Positions 35,684 through 45,450 of a stretch of DNA of 64,000 nt are shown here, piece by piece. The first letter of the stretch is position 1, and every line of letters begins with the position of its first letter. The DNA comes from Nostocoides sp. F2B08. Its GTDB lineage: Bacteria; Actinomycetota; Actinomycetes; Actinomycetales; Dermatophilaceae. The stretch spans positions 496,001 to 560,000 of the forward strand of contig NZ_WESE01000001.1 of the NCBI RefSeq assembly GCF_009184895.1. Direction: 5' to 3'. Made by a program: the position numbers and the translations under genes. The notes under the pieces were generated by a model. The model was not told where the DNA came from, did not search any database, and saw only the letters and a program-made list of their open reading frames with translations.

Positions 35684-38179
35684 TCAGTTCGCGAACGCGC
35701 CGAACCGCTCGCGGGAGACGAGAGCCTCGCGCAGCTCGCTCAGTGCGTCCACCATCGCGCGACGCACCCCGGGGGTGAGCGGGTCCGACTCCAGCGCTGC
35801 GACGACGACCCGCTCGGTCTCGCGGTCGACGAGCCTGGTGGGGAACGCGAGCTGGGCCACGCGCTGCAGGGCGTCGTCGCCCATCGTTCGCGCCATGGCC
35901 GGAACGTCGGAGACATACCGCCCTCGATACGGCTCGAGGAGGTCCAGCTCGCCGCTGCCCCAGAAGCTCCCCGCGATCGCATTGGCCTCGTAGTTCGAGA
36001 TCTCCGGATTGCCGGTCAGCTCCGACCAGGCCCACGCCTTGGCCGCCTCGGTCGGGATGCTGGCGCGGGAGGCGAGCGCGGCCAACTTGCCCGTGAGGGT
36101 GTTGTCGGCGCGGCGGGCGGTCTCGATGCCGTCCTCACCCAGCCAGCCACGACGGGCCAGCGCCCCGACGACGAGCCAGCGGAAGTCGCTGTCGTGCTCC
36201 AGTCCGCTCGGCAGACCGTCGCCGCCGGCCCACCGCTCGAGCAGGTCCCGGTCCGTCGTGCACCGAGCCAGCGCTCGAGCCGCCGTCAGCGCGACGCTCG
36301 ACCCGGCGGGGGCGGTGTCCAGCCGCTGCCGGGCTGCTCTCGCCACAACCGCCTCGGCCTCGTCCTGACCGTCGTCGAGCACGAAACACGGGATGACACG
36401 ACCGGTGAGGTTGGTCATGGTGCGGCCGAGGATGGCCGCGTGTGTCTCGCTCGGCCAGGCGCGCTCGACAAGGTGCAGCAGATGATCCGGCGCCACGCTG
36501 CCGCGATAGACCCCCTCGATGACCGCGCTCCACAGGACCGCGCGCACCTGAGGATCCTCGATGCGCGGCATCACCTCCGGGACAGCCTCCTGCTGCGCCT
36601 CCGGCAGTTCGACGGTGGCCCAGGTCAGGTCACTCGAGTTCGGCAGGGTGATGACACCACCGGCGATCTCCTCCGGCACGCCGATGACGTCCTCGGTCAG
36701 GGACACCCGCGCCGCCCGGACCGAACCGTCCTCCGCGATCCGTCCGACGTCGAGGGTGTGCGGCCGCCGGGCCGGGTACTGCTCCGGGGCCGATCTCCGC
36801 AGGCGCCCGTCGTCGACCGCAAGGACGTCGACTCCCGCGGTGCGCAGCCACACCTGGGACCACGTCGAGAGCGAGAGCCCGGCGGAGTCCTCCATCGCGG
36901 CGAGGAAGTCCGCGAGCTCGCCGTTCCCGTAGGCCTTATCCCGCAGGTACGCCCGCACGCCACGGACGAAGGTGTCGTCGCCGATGTGCGCGATGAGCTG
37001 GCGCAGGACCGAGGCGCCCTTCGCATACGAGATGCCGTCGAAGTTCTGCAGCGCGGACTGCGCGTCCGGAGTCGGCGACCCGGCCACCGGGTGGGTCGAC
37101 GGAGTGCGCTCGGCGGCGTACCCCCACAGCTTGCGCGACATCGAGAACTCGACCCACGCGTCGGAGAAGCGGGTGGCGGACACGAGGGTGCGGTACGCCA
37201 TGTACTCGGCGAACGACTCGTTGAGCCACAGGTCGTCCCACCACGTCATCGTGACGAGGTCGCCGAACCACATGTGCGCCATCTCGTGGGCGATCGTGTT
37301 GGCCCGGCTGAGGATCTGGTCCTCGCTCGCGGCCCCGCGGAAGACCATCGAGTCCCGGAAGGTCACGCAGCCGGGGTTCTCCATCGCCCCCGCGTTGAAC
37401 TCCGGGACGAACACCTGGTGGTACTCGCCGAACGGATACCGGATGCCGAAGAGGTCGTGGTAGTGGTCGAAGGACTGCCGGGTCACCTCGAACAGGTCCT
37501 CGGCCTGCGCCTCGAGGGCCTCCCCCAGCGACCGCCTCGCGTGCACACCGAGGGGGATGCCGTCGTGCTCGGCGAGGACCGAGGCGTACGGCCCGGCGCA
37601 CACCGTGACGAAGTACGTGGACAGCGGTGGCGTCTCGGCGAGCTCCCAGCATCCGGCGTCCGTCTCCGTCGCCGCCCCGTTGCCCAGGACCGTCCAGCCC
37701 TCCGGCGCGGTGACCCTGACGCGGTAGGGCGACTTGAGGTCGGGCTGGTCGAAGCAGGCGAAGACGGTCGGGGCCGCGTCGAGGAAGAGATGACCGTACA
37801 CGTACGCCTCGCCGTCGGCCGGGTCGACCGCGCGGTGCAGACCCTGCCCGTCGCGCGAGAAGCGCATCGTCCCAGACGCCTCGAGGACGTTGGACTCGCG
37901 CAGATCGGACAGGGGTATGCGGCCGCGGGCGACCTCGGCGGCCGCGCCATCGAGATCGATCGGCTGCCCGTTGAGACTCACGAAGGGGTCGTCCACAGGT
38001 CGGAAGTCGAGCCAGGTGGTGGAACCCGGCTCCGCACATGTGAACTCGATCCGCGTCGTTGATGCGAACGAGGAGTCGGACACGGTGAGGTCGAGATCGA
38101 CGCTCATCCGGTCGACGGTGATCAGGCGGGCGCGCTCGCGGGCCTCGGTGCGCAGCAGTGGCGCGGTCGTCGTCGTCAC
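35684..38179 (-). CDS. pepN: Aminopeptidase N (M1 family)
   Basis: An 831-residue zinc aminopeptidase that removes N-terminal residues from peptides in the cytoplasm. The exopeptidase motif GAMENPGCVTF and the zinc site HEMAH at residues 298-302, with the third ligand in NESFAEY about 18 residues on, are intact. The C-terminal ERAP1-like half is complete (PTRLVDRETERVV). Actinobacterial PepN is usually 840-860 residues, so length is normal. It is a single gene between the SDR pair and the phosphotransferase operon. Confidence 0.95.
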   Translation of the reverse strand: MTTTTAPLLRTEARERARLITVDRMSVDLDLTVSDSSFASTTRIEFTCAEPGSTTWLDFRPVDDPFVSLNGQPIDLDGAAAEVARGRIPLSDLRESNVLEASGTMRFSRDGQGLHRAVDPADGEAYVYGHLFLDAAPTVFACFDQPDLKSPYRVRVTAPEGWTVLGNGAATETDAGCWELAETPPLSTYFVTVCAGPYASVLAEHDGIPLGVHARRSLGEALEAQAEDLFEVTRQSFDHYHDLFGIRYPFGEYHQVFVPEFNAGAMENPGCVTFRDSMVFRGAASEDQILSRANTIAHEMAHMWFGDLVTMTWWDDLWLNESFAEYMAYRTLVSATRFSDAWVEFSMSRKLWGYAAERTPSTHPVAGSPTPDAQSALQNFDGISYAKGASVLRQLIAHIGDDTFVRGVRAYLRDKAYGNGELADFLAAMEDSAGLSLSTWSQVWLRTAGVDVLAVDDGRLRRSAPEQYPARRPHTLDVGRIAEDGSVRAARVSLTEDVIGVPEEIAGGVITLPNSSDLTWATVELPEAQQEAVPEVMPRIEDPQVRAVLWSAVIEGVYRGSVAPDHLLHLVERAWPSETHAAILGRTMTNLTGRVIPCFVLDDGQDEAEAVVARAARQRLDTAPAGSSVALTAARALARCTTDRDLLERWAGGDGLPSGLEHDSDFRWLVVGALARRGWLGEDGIETARRADNTLTGKLAALASRASIPTEAAKAWAWSELTGNPEISNYEANAIAGSFWGSGELDLLEPYRGRYVSDVPAMARTMGDDALQRVAQLAFPTRLVDRETERVVVAALESDPLTPGVRRAMVDALSELREALVSRERFGAFAN

Positions 38180-38227
38180 CCGACCGACCCTAATCGGTCT
38201 GCCCGTCGACGGGTCGGACCCGCGGTC

Positions 38228-39688
38228 TCAGCCCGTCGAGGACCCGAGGGAGTGGAGCCGGTGTCGGACGATCGCGAGCCGGGGCTGCACCCGCAGGAGC
38301 CGGACCTTGGTCCACGTGTGCAGGAGCGCCATGAACAGGTCGATCATCTCCCACAGCTCGACCCGCTCCGGGCTGACGGGCGCATGGGCGCGATAGTCGG
38401 TGAGGAAGTCGTCGCACATGACGTCGAGCAGCTCGAGCCGGTCACGGAGCCGGTCCTGCCGGTAGCCGTCCGGCTGTGCCGCCAGCGCGGTGACACCGAT
38501 GTCCCGGAGCTTGCCGCGGAAGCGGCCGATGTCGAGACCCGCCTCGGCCATCGCCGCACCGTCGAAGTCGATGAAGGCCAGGCCCGCCTCACTGAGCAGG
38601 ACCTGGGCGGGACGGAAGTCGTGGTGGCTGCTGACGAGGGGGTCGGCCGGCGTCGATGCGTCGATGTGCTCCAAGCGTGCGATGAGCGGCGCCGCCCAGC
38701 CGGGCAGCTCGGGCACCGTGTGACCCAGACGTTCGACGACCTCCCGCGTCTCGGCCATCCAGTCGGCCACGGTGACCGTGCGTGGGTAGGCAGCGCCGCT
38801 GGTGTGCAGGGCCGCGAGTGCACGGGCCGTCTCGGTCAGGTGCCCGCGCAGGTCGGCGAGCAGATCGGGGTCCCCGGTCTCGAAGGCCTCGACGCAGAGC
38901 TCCTTGAGGGTGAGGTCCTCCGGGACCGGCCCCTGGAGGAGGATGCGTTCATTTGCCAGGTAGCCGAGCGGTTCGGCGATCAGCACGGACCGTCCCTCTG
39001 CGAGAGGCGTGGCCCAGAGCGCCGTCATGGCCTGGTGCGCGAACGCGCCCTTGTCGCCCTGGTGCGTCTTGGCGATGACGGGGTCGGGCAGGTGCGTCTG
39101 GCCCGGTTCGTAGGCCATGTCGTAGACGATGGTGCACCGCGAGCCCGGCTTGTACCGGGCGACGTCGGGCGTCGCCGAGCGCACCCGCGCCTGTGGGTGT
39201 GACCCGCCGCGCAGCATGTTCTCGATGAGGCGGGCCGCCGCCTCGGGATCGGTCAGGTCGACGAGCGCCGGGAGCCCCGGGTCGGCCTCCTCGGTCGCCA
39301 GGTGGAGCCGTAGGTCGGGGAGCCACACTTCGTAGCCCTCGGCACCGAAGGGCACCGCGTTCGAGGGGACCGGCTCGGGTGTCGGGCGCTGCGGTGGGTA
39401 CAGGAGCCCGACGAGCACGACCTCGCGCTCGTCACCCTCGATCCCCGCACCTGAGACGGTGACCCGGCACCGGGCATGCCACTGGTCGTCCTTGGCCCGC
39501 AGCTGGTCGGCACGGCAGGACACGAGCTCGAGCCGACCGTCGGCGATCTCCGGAACGTGTCGGCGCAGGGACTGCTCGAGCCGGCCGGGTCGCATCGACG
39601 CGGACAGCCAGTCGGGCAGCTCGGCGAAGGACTCGAGCGCGCGGCTGACCTCCTCGGTCGTCGGGGACAGGCTCGTGGATGCGGTCAT
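38228..39688 (-). CDS. APH-fold phosphotransferase (operon gene 9)
   Basis: A 486-residue kinase-like protein, last in the epimerase-glycosyltransferase-kinase operon. It has the shared signature PGLPALVDLTDPE followed by ARYKPGSRCTIVYD, then the catalytic loop HHDFRPAQ with Asp357 and the metal-binding FIDFDGAAM. The Brenner Asn is replaced by Gln, as in most members here. It is the close paralog of the probable pseudokinase at 18387-19853, with the active Asp kept. Its ATG overlaps the stop of the previous kinase gene (ATGA). The substrate is unknown; aminoglycoside resistance should not be assumed. Confidence 0.83.
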   Translation of the reverse strand: MTASTSLSPTTEEVSRALESFAELPDWLSASMRPGRLEQSLRRHVPEIADGRLELVSCRADQLRAKDDQWHARCRVTVSGAGIEGDEREVVLVGLLYPPQRPTPEPVPSNAVPFGAEGYEVWLPDLRLHLATEEADPGLPALVDLTDPEAAARLIENMLRGGSHPQARVRSATPDVARYKPGSRCTIVYDMAYEPGQTHLPDPVIAKTHQGDKGAFAHQAMTALWATPLAEGRSVLIAEPLGYLANERILLQGPVPEDLTLKELCVEAFETGDPDLLADLRGHLTETARALAALHTSGAAYPRTVTVADWMAETREVVERLGHTVPELPGWAAPLIARLEHIDASTPADPLVSSHHDFRPAQVLLSEAGLAFIDFDGAAMAEAGLDIGRFRGKLRDIGVTALAAQPDGYRQDRLRDRLELLDVMCDDFLTDYRAHAPVSPERVELWEMIDLFMALLHTWTKVRLLRVQPRLAIVRHRLHSLGSSTG

Positions 39689-40977
39689 GACGGCCTCCTG
39701 GTGGGTGCGTGGTCGAGCAGGCTGAGAGCGAGGCGGACGCGATCGTCCTTGAACCTGCGCGCAGCGCGCAGGGCGAGCAGCCCGAGCTGGATACGGGCAT
39801 GGGCCAGGACGCGCTCCGTGAGAACCGGGTCGGCGACGGGGTATGCGGCCAGCGCCACCGCATACAGCTCGCTCAGCGCGGATGGGAGCCGCTCCGCAGC
39901 CGACCCGCCCGGGTCTCCGGGGTCGGACCGGCCCCGGCGCCCACGGCGCACCGATGCGTAGGCGAGGTAGCGGCCGAGGTCGGCGGCGGGCTCCGCGTGA
40001 CGCAGGGTGTCCAGGTCGAGCAGACCGATGACGTCGCGGGGCATGCGGAGCAGCTGGCTCGGGGTGAAGTCGCCGTGGCTGAGGACGGGGTCGCCCTCTG
40101 GTGAGCGGTCGAGACACCGCGCCGCGGCGTCGACGTGCTCGGCCACCCGAGCGGCGAGCTCCGGCCAGCCGGTGCGCACCAGGGCGAGCTCGTCGCGGAC
40201 CCGGTCGACATCGAGGGCGGCGCCCACGGCGGGCAGGTCGTTCAGTGCGGTCGCCCGATGCAGGGTCGCCAGTACCCGGGCGGCCTCAGCCGGGAGGACC
40301 TCTGCCGACGGAGTGTCGTGGGATCCCAGCGACTCGATGAACGCGGCGCGGGTGTCGATGTCGACCCCCAGCAGCCGCGGCAGCCGGACGACGACGTCCG
40401 GGCCGTGAAGCAGCCGGCCCTCGACCGCCTGGTGCGCGGCCGCGGACCGACGCAGGTCCGCCACCGACGGGTACACCTTCGCGTACACCTGCCGGGGCCT
40501 CCGGCCATCCGGTCCCGGCAGGTCGTAGCGGACGACGCACGCTCCGGTCCGGGGATGGTGGACGAGGGTGACGCCGCAGCGCAGACCCGCATGCCGGTCG
40601 GGTCCTCGCGAGAGCTCGGGCACCGCCTGCGACAACACCTCGGCCGCGGACCGTGGGTCGAGCATCGTCTCCAGACCCGGCACGCCGGGGTCCTGCGGGA
40701 ACTCCGACACGACCGTGTTGCCACCCCGCGACCTGACGAGCAGGGTCAGGTCCTCGCTCGGCCCCTCATCGCCCCTGGTGGGTGCCAGCTCGAGTGACAC
40801 GCGCGCGGAGACGTCGTCCGGACCGCGGTACAGCGCGGTGTGCGTCCAGGTGCGGATCGGGGTCGCGTCCGGCCGCCGGTCGGCCACCCAGGCTCGGGCG
40901 ACCGCGCCGAGGTCGGGGTCGAGGGTCGGCGATGCCACCTCGAACCCGCGCACCCGCCCGGTCGCGGTCATCGTCAC
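39685..40977 (-). CDS. APH-fold phosphotransferase (operon gene 8)
   Basis: A 430-residue member of the family: signature DPGVPGLETMLDPR, then a diverged HHPRTGACVVRYD segment in place of YRPG, the catalytic loop HGDFTPSQ with Asp303, and GLLDLDTLRHAEPAADLG. The GTG at 40977 overlaps the ABC exporter stop (GTGA); the ATG at 40971 two codons later is also possible. It is predicted soluble. The first 170 residues have no recognised fold beyond the shared signature. Confidence 0.8.
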   Translation of the reverse strand: MTMTATGRVRGFEVASPTLDPDLGAVARAWVADRRPDATPIRTWTHTALYRGPDDVSARVSLELAPTRGDEGPSEDLTLLVRSRGGNTVVSEFPQDPGVPGLETMLDPRSAAEVLSQAVPELSRGPDRHAGLRCGVTLVHHPRTGACVVRYDLPGPDGRRPRQVYAKVYPSVADLRRSAAAHQAVEGRLLHGPDVVVRLPRLLGVDIDTRAAFIESLGSHDTPSAEVLPAEAARVLATLHRATALNDLPAVGAALDVDRVRDELALVRTGWPELAARVAEHVDAAARCLDRSPEGDPVLSHGDFTPSQLLRMPRDVIGLLDLDTLRHAEPAADLGRYLAYASVRRGRRGRSDPGDPGGSAAERLPSALSELYAVALAAYPVADPVLTERVLAHARIQLGLLALRAARRFKDDRVRLALSLLDHAPTRRPS

Positions 40978-42914
40978 CCCCGCGTCCCGACCGCCGGATC
41001 GTCCTCGCCGGAGCCCCGGTTGAACAGGTCTGCGTACAGGCCGCCCACATCGGCGAGCTCCTCGGGAGTGCCCTCCTGGACGATCCGACCGGAGTCGAGG
41101 ACGAGGACGCGGTCCGCGCACCGCACGAGCTCGAGGTCGTGGCTGATGATGATCGTTGTCCGGCCCTCGATGAGCGAGCGCAGGGCGGCGATGACCTGGT
41201 CGGAGGAGTACGGGTCGAGCCCGGTCGTCGGCTCGTCGAGGACGAGGACCGGCGCCTGCCGGATGAAGGCGCGGGCGATCGCGAGGCGCTGTCGCTGACC
41301 CCCGGACAGGGTCGAGCCCCGCTCGCCGAGGACTGTGTCGTAGCCGTCGGACAGCTCCTGGATGAAGTGGTGCGCGTGCGCGAGCCGCGCCGCGGCCTCG
41401 ATCTGCTCCGGGGTGGCGTCGTCGATGCCGTAGGCGATGTTCTCTGCGACCGTCCCCGTCAGGAGCAGGGTCTCCTGGAGGACGAGGCTGACCTGCCGGC
41501 GCAGGGAGGCCAGCGTGAAGCCGCGCACGTCCATGCCGTCGATGCGGACCGTGCCGGAGTCCGGGTCGTAGAGCCGCGGGACGAGCTGCGCGATCGAGCT
41601 CTTGCCCGCCCCGCTCGGACCGATGAGGGCGAGGACCTCCCCCGGCTCGGCGGTGAACGAAATGTCGTGCAGCACGGTGCGACTGGTCGACTCAGCGGGG
41701 TTCTCGTGCTCCGGACGGTAGCTGAAGGTCACGTCGTCGAAGGTGAGCCGACCGGTCAGGGCGGGAGCGTCCTTGGCGTCGGGGGCGTCCTGCACCGCCG
41801 GCTCCCGCTCGAGGAGCTCCTCGATGCGCTCGGTGCTCGCGAGCAGCTTGCCCACCTTGTACCACTCGCTCACGATCTTGCGAGACGGCTTGAACATGTT
41901 GGAGATGAGCAGGACGAACAGCACGAGATCTCCCGCGGTGATGACGTCCGCCGTGACCAGCCAGTAGCTCACCCAGACGACGCTGGCGATCGTCAGGCCC
42001 TCGAGGACCGCGATCACCCAGCTGAACTGTGCCTGGATGGTCGCGATCTTCAGCGAGGCCCGCATGCTCTGGTCGCTCTGGACCGAGAAGCGCTCGAGGT
42101 CGACGTGGCCGCGACCGTAGCTCTGCACGAGCCGGATCGAGGAGAGCATCTCCTGGGCGGTGGAGGCCAGGTCGCCCTCCTTGGAGCGCTGCTCCTTGGA
42201 GACCTTCTTCAGCCGGAGGGAGAACCAGTTGGCGACGAGGGCGAGCAGTGGGACGACGACGATGGCGATGAGCGCGACCTCGCGGGACCGCGTGAACAGC
42301 ACTGCGAACGAGCCGAAGAGCAGCAGGAAGCTCGCGATGATGTTGGTGAGCGACGCGACGACGAACTCCTCGACGACGAGCACGTCGCCGGTGACACGGG
42401 TGAGCACGTCACCGGTGCGCCGCTTGTCATGGAACGCCATCGACAGCTTCTGGAGCCGGTCGTACATCGTGACCCGGATGTTGTAGCCGAGCTCGCGACC
42501 CGCACGGGCGATGAAGACCTCGGCCAGCGAGTCCGATCCCTTGTTGATCGCCGCAATGGCGATGATGCCGAGTCCGAGCAGGACGATCGTCTCCCACTGC
42601 TCGTTGGCCATGAAGGCGGGGAAGCCCAGGTCGCGCAGACTCTGCGCCTCGCCCGAGACGAAGTCGACGGTGTAGGCGATCGGGACCGGTTCGAGCACTG
42701 CGGTCAGCGCTTCGAAGCAGAGCATGATGAAGGTCAGGACATACGGCGCCGTGCCGCCGCGGTGGGTGCGCAGCAGGTGGAAGGCGCGCACGATGTCCGA
42801 CCGATGCCGTTTCGGTGTGCGAGAGGACGTGGCCGTTGGTCGGGAGACGGCCTTCGCGGGCGGCTCCGCGGCGTCTCCCGTCGGTGGGCTCACGCGGGTG
42901 TCGACACGACTCAT
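40974..42914 (-). CDS. ABC exporter, fused membrane and ATPase domains (operon gene 7)
   Basis: A 646-residue half-transporter of the MsbA/PglK-like exporter type that should work as a homodimer. After a 40-residue hydrophilic leader come six membrane helices (about 55-340), then a complete ATPase: Walker A GPSGAGKSS, signature LSGGQRQRLAIARA, Walker B VLVLDEPTTGLD and switch His in IISHDLE. It is embedded among kinases and glycosyltransferases, so it probably moves the operon's glycan or glycolipid product across the membrane. Its ATG overlaps the previous kinase gene (ATGA). Confidence 0.88.
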   Translation of the reverse strand: MSRVDTRVSPPTGDAAEPPAKAVSRPTATSSRTPKRHRSDIVRAFHLLRTHRGGTAPYVLTFIMLCFEALTAVLEPVPIAYTVDFVSGEAQSLRDLGFPAFMANEQWETIVLLGLGIIAIAAINKGSDSLAEVFIARAGRELGYNIRVTMYDRLQKLSMAFHDKRRTGDVLTRVTGDVLVVEEFVVASLTNIIASFLLLFGSFAVLFTRSREVALIAIVVVPLLALVANWFSLRLKKVSKEQRSKEGDLASTAQEMLSSIRLVQSYGRGHVDLERFSVQSDQSMRASLKIATIQAQFSWVIAVLEGLTIASVVWVSYWLVTADVITAGDLVLFVLLISNMFKPSRKIVSEWYKVGKLLASTERIEELLEREPAVQDAPDAKDAPALTGRLTFDDVTFSYRPEHENPAESTSRTVLHDISFTAEPGEVLALIGPSGAGKSSIAQLVPRLYDPDSGTVRIDGMDVRGFTLASLRRQVSLVLQETLLLTGTVAENIAYGIDDATPEQIEAAARLAHAHHFIQELSDGYDTVLGERGSTLSGGQRQRLAIARAFIRQAPVLVLDEPTTGLDPYSSDQVIAALRSLIEGRTTIIISHDLELVRCADRVLVLDSGRIVQEGTPEELADVGGLYADLFNRGSGEDDPAVGTRG

Positions 42915-44215
42915 GATTCTCCTTCCGGGTGGTCGAGGCCACGGTGGGCCTCGGCCACGAGACGAAGGGGGACGGGTGAGTGGGGATCGCGCGCGAAGGC
43001 GCGCAGGGCCTTGCGCATGAGTGAGACGGCCACGAAGGTCTCGAGCCGCTCGTGCAGATGGGTGTATGCGGCCGCCTGTCGCGCTGCGGCACCGCCGCTC
43101 GCGCTCGCCGCCACGTAGGCGCCGACGAAGGTGCGTCCGAGTCGGAGGGCGATGTCGAGGCGGTCCGGCGCATGGTGGACCGCCTGCTGTCGGAGGGACG
43201 CCACGAAGTTGCCCACGTCGTAGGCCGGGTCGGCGAGGCCACAGTGGTCCAGGTCGAGCAGGGCCACCTGGGAACCATCGAGCAGGAACTGCGCCGGCTT
43301 GCAGTCACCGTGCACGAGCGAGGTGGTCCGGTCCGGCCGAGGCAGGCCGAGCAGCCGGTCGGCGAGATCGAGGAGGGCGGCGCCGGTGTGCGCGTCGACC
43401 GACCGGACGCCGGCGGCCCGGGTCTCGAACCGCCGCAGCTCGCGCTCGAGCGGTCGGTGACGACCGCTGCTGACGCTCAGGCCGTGGAAGGCCGCCAGGG
43501 CGCAGGCGGCACTCTCCAGCTCGGCCATCACCTGGGTCGTCGGTGCCGCGTCGAGGTCGAGGGTCAGGATCCGCCCTGGGAGGTGCTCCTGGAGGACAAT
43601 GGCGCGCTCGGGATCGTGGGCGAGGACCCGCGCGAGCACGAGCGGGGCAGCGGGCGACTGGGCGGCCAGCTCCCGGCCCTCCCCGACGACCGCTGCGGCC
43701 TTGGCCGGGTCGTGGTAGACCTTCGCGACGAGGCGACAGGTGTCCTCACCCACCGGATCGCCAAGCCGCGCACGGACCGCGAACGTCGCGCGGCGCCCCG
43801 GCCGGTACCGCAGGAGTCGGCTCTCGACACGGGTCACGGGCACCGGACCGTCGAGGTATCCCCGCCCCATGGAGCGGGCGAGGCATTCCGGGGACTCGGC
43901 GCAGGACAGGCCAGGCAGGCCGGGATCGTCGGGGTACGGCGACAGGATGATGTCCGGCTCGTCCATACCAGTGTGCTCCGGCTCCGGCACCGGCACGGTC
44001 CCGTGCACGAGGCGGTGCCCGACGCGGTACAGCACGACGGCCGTTCGGCCCGGTTCGAGCTTGGCGTCGACGACCGCGATGTCGCTCCCGCGACCCAGTG
44101 CGGTCACTGCGAGCAGGCGGGCGCGCATGAGGTCCACGTCGACGGCGCCGAGGAAGCGGTCGTACTGGCGTCGGTTGGTGCCCACGGCAGTCGGGGCGAG
44201 GGTAGGTGAGGTCAT
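42911..44215 (-). CDS. APH-fold phosphotransferase (operon gene 6)
   Basis: A 434-residue kinase-like protein with signature DPGLPGLSCAESPE, LLRYRPGRRATFAVRARLG, a GRILTLDL-type hinge region, the catalytic loop VHGDCKPAQ with Asp304 and ALLDLDHCGLADPAYDVGNF. These keep the catalytic Asp and the DxD-type metal site. It overlaps the GT4 gene upstream and the ABC gene downstream by 4 bases each. The substrate is unknown. Confidence 0.83.
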   Translation of the reverse strand: MTSPTLAPTAVGTNRRQYDRFLGAVDVDLMRARLLAVTALGRGSDIAVVDAKLEPGRTAVVLYRVGHRLVHGTVPVPEPEHTGMDEPDIILSPYPDDPGLPGLSCAESPECLARSMGRGYLDGPVPVTRVESRLLRYRPGRRATFAVRARLGDPVGEDTCRLVAKVYHDPAKAAAVVGEGRELAAQSPAAPLVLARVLAHDPERAIVLQEHLPGRILTLDLDAAPTTQVMAELESAACALAAFHGLSVSSGRHRPLERELRRFETRAAGVRSVDAHTGAALLDLADRLLGLPRPDRTTSLVHGDCKPAQFLLDGSQVALLDLDHCGLADPAYDVGNFVASLRQQAVHHAPDRLDIALRLGRTFVGAYVAASASGGAAARQAAAYTHLHERLETFVAVSLMRKALRAFARDPHSPVPLRLVAEAHRGLDHPEGES

Positions 44216-45450
44216 GTCGCCGCCTCGCTCAGGCCGAAGACCCGCACGAGCTCGGCAGCGGCACGGTCCACGTCGAAGTGCTCCTCGGCAGTGCTCCTGG
44301 CCGCCGCTCCCATCCGATGACGCAGTCCCGGGTCGGTGACCAGCGCTCGGATGTGCTCGGCGAGACCGGTGATGTCGTGCGGTGCCGACAGGTAGCCGTT
44401 GTAGCCGTGGCGCACCGCTTCGGCGACCCCACCCACTTGCGTCGAGACGACCGGCAGACCCGAGGCGAGGGCCTCGACGATCACGTTGGGTACACCGTCC
44501 CGGTCACCGTCGGGGGTGACGTATGGAGCGATCGCGAAGATGTCGGCCGACCGCATCGCGTCGACGATGACCGAGCTGTCCCGCTCTCCCGCCAGCTCAA
44601 CCGTCTCGGCAAGCCCGAACTCGTCGCGCAACCGCTCCAGCTCCTCACGCAGCGGACCGTCCCCGTAGATCGTCAGCGTGAACTCGTGCTCGCCCGCAAC
44701 CACCGCACAGGCGCGCAACAGGTCGGGAAAGCCCTTCTTCTCGACGAGCCGTCCGACCGAGAGGATCCGCACCCGTGAGTCGCGAGCGGCCGGCGCGGCC
44801 GGCGCGAACTGCCGGAGGTCGACGCCGTGGTGGATCACCCGGGCCTTTGCCGCCGACCCGGCGTCGAGCTCGGCACCGAGGTACTCGAGGTTGGCCCGAC
44901 AGCAGGTGAGGACATCGGTCGCGGCACCGGCCCGCTCCCGCAGGCTCCGCTGCGGGATCTGGTACAGGTCGCGTGCATGTGCGGTGACGCTGTACGGCAG
45001 GCCCGTCAACCGGTGCAGGAACATCGCGACGAGGGCCGGGTCGTGGGCGAAGTGCGCATGCACGTGCGACACCGACTCACCCGCCGCCCGGAGTCGTGAC
45101 ACGTGCACCGCGATGTGGACCGCATACCGGAAGCACTGCCACGACGTAGCCGTCGCGTAGCCGCTGGACAGGTCCGGGTTGCGCAGCGCGAAGGCCGCGG
45201 TCTCCGCATAGGTGACGGGCGAGTCGGTCGCCGCCGCCAGGTCGTCCCGCCAGCCGGCCGTGCGGTCGAGATAGGTGACGGTGGCTCGCACCCGGTCGAC
45301 CTGGGGCTGGCGCAGCTCCTCGCCCGACGGCTCGAGGGCGAAGATGTCGAGGTGGACGCCGAGTCGCTCCAGCGCGAGCACCTCGCCCACGATGAAGGTC
45401 TGCGACAGACGGGGCCAGCTCCGGGTCAGGTAGATCACTCGACCAGCCAT
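44212..45450 (-). CDS. Glycosyltransferase family 4 (operon gene 5)
   Basis: A 412-residue GT-B glycosyltransferase. The N-terminal half starts YLTRSWPRLSQTFIVGEVLAL, typical of exopolysaccharide GT4 enzymes. The C-terminal half has RILSVGRLVEKKGFPDLLRA and the nucleotide-sugar EX7E region GVPNVIVEALASGLPVVST. It should add a sugar from an NDP-sugar donor on the cytoplasmic side. It overlaps the tandem kinase gene upstream by 16 bases, the longest overlap in the operon. Confidence 0.9.
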   Translation of the reverse strand: MAGRVIYLTRSWPRLSQTFIVGEVLALERLGVHLDIFALEPSGEELRQPQVDRVRATVTYLDRTAGWRDDLAAATDSPVTYAETAAFALRNPDLSSGYATATSWQCFRYAVHIAVHVSRLRAAGESVSHVHAHFAHDPALVAMFLHRLTGLPYSVTAHARDLYQIPQRSLRERAGAATDVLTCCRANLEYLGAELDAGSAAKARVIHHGVDLRQFAPAAPAARDSRVRILSVGRLVEKKGFPDLLRACAVVAGEHEFTLTIYGDGPLREELERLRDEFGLAETVELAGERDSSVIVDAMRSADIFAIAPYVTPDGDRDGVPNVIVEALASGLPVVSTQVGGVAEAVRHGYNGYLSAPHDITGLAEHIRALVTDPGLRHRMGAAARSTAEEHFDVDRAAAELVRVFGLSEAAT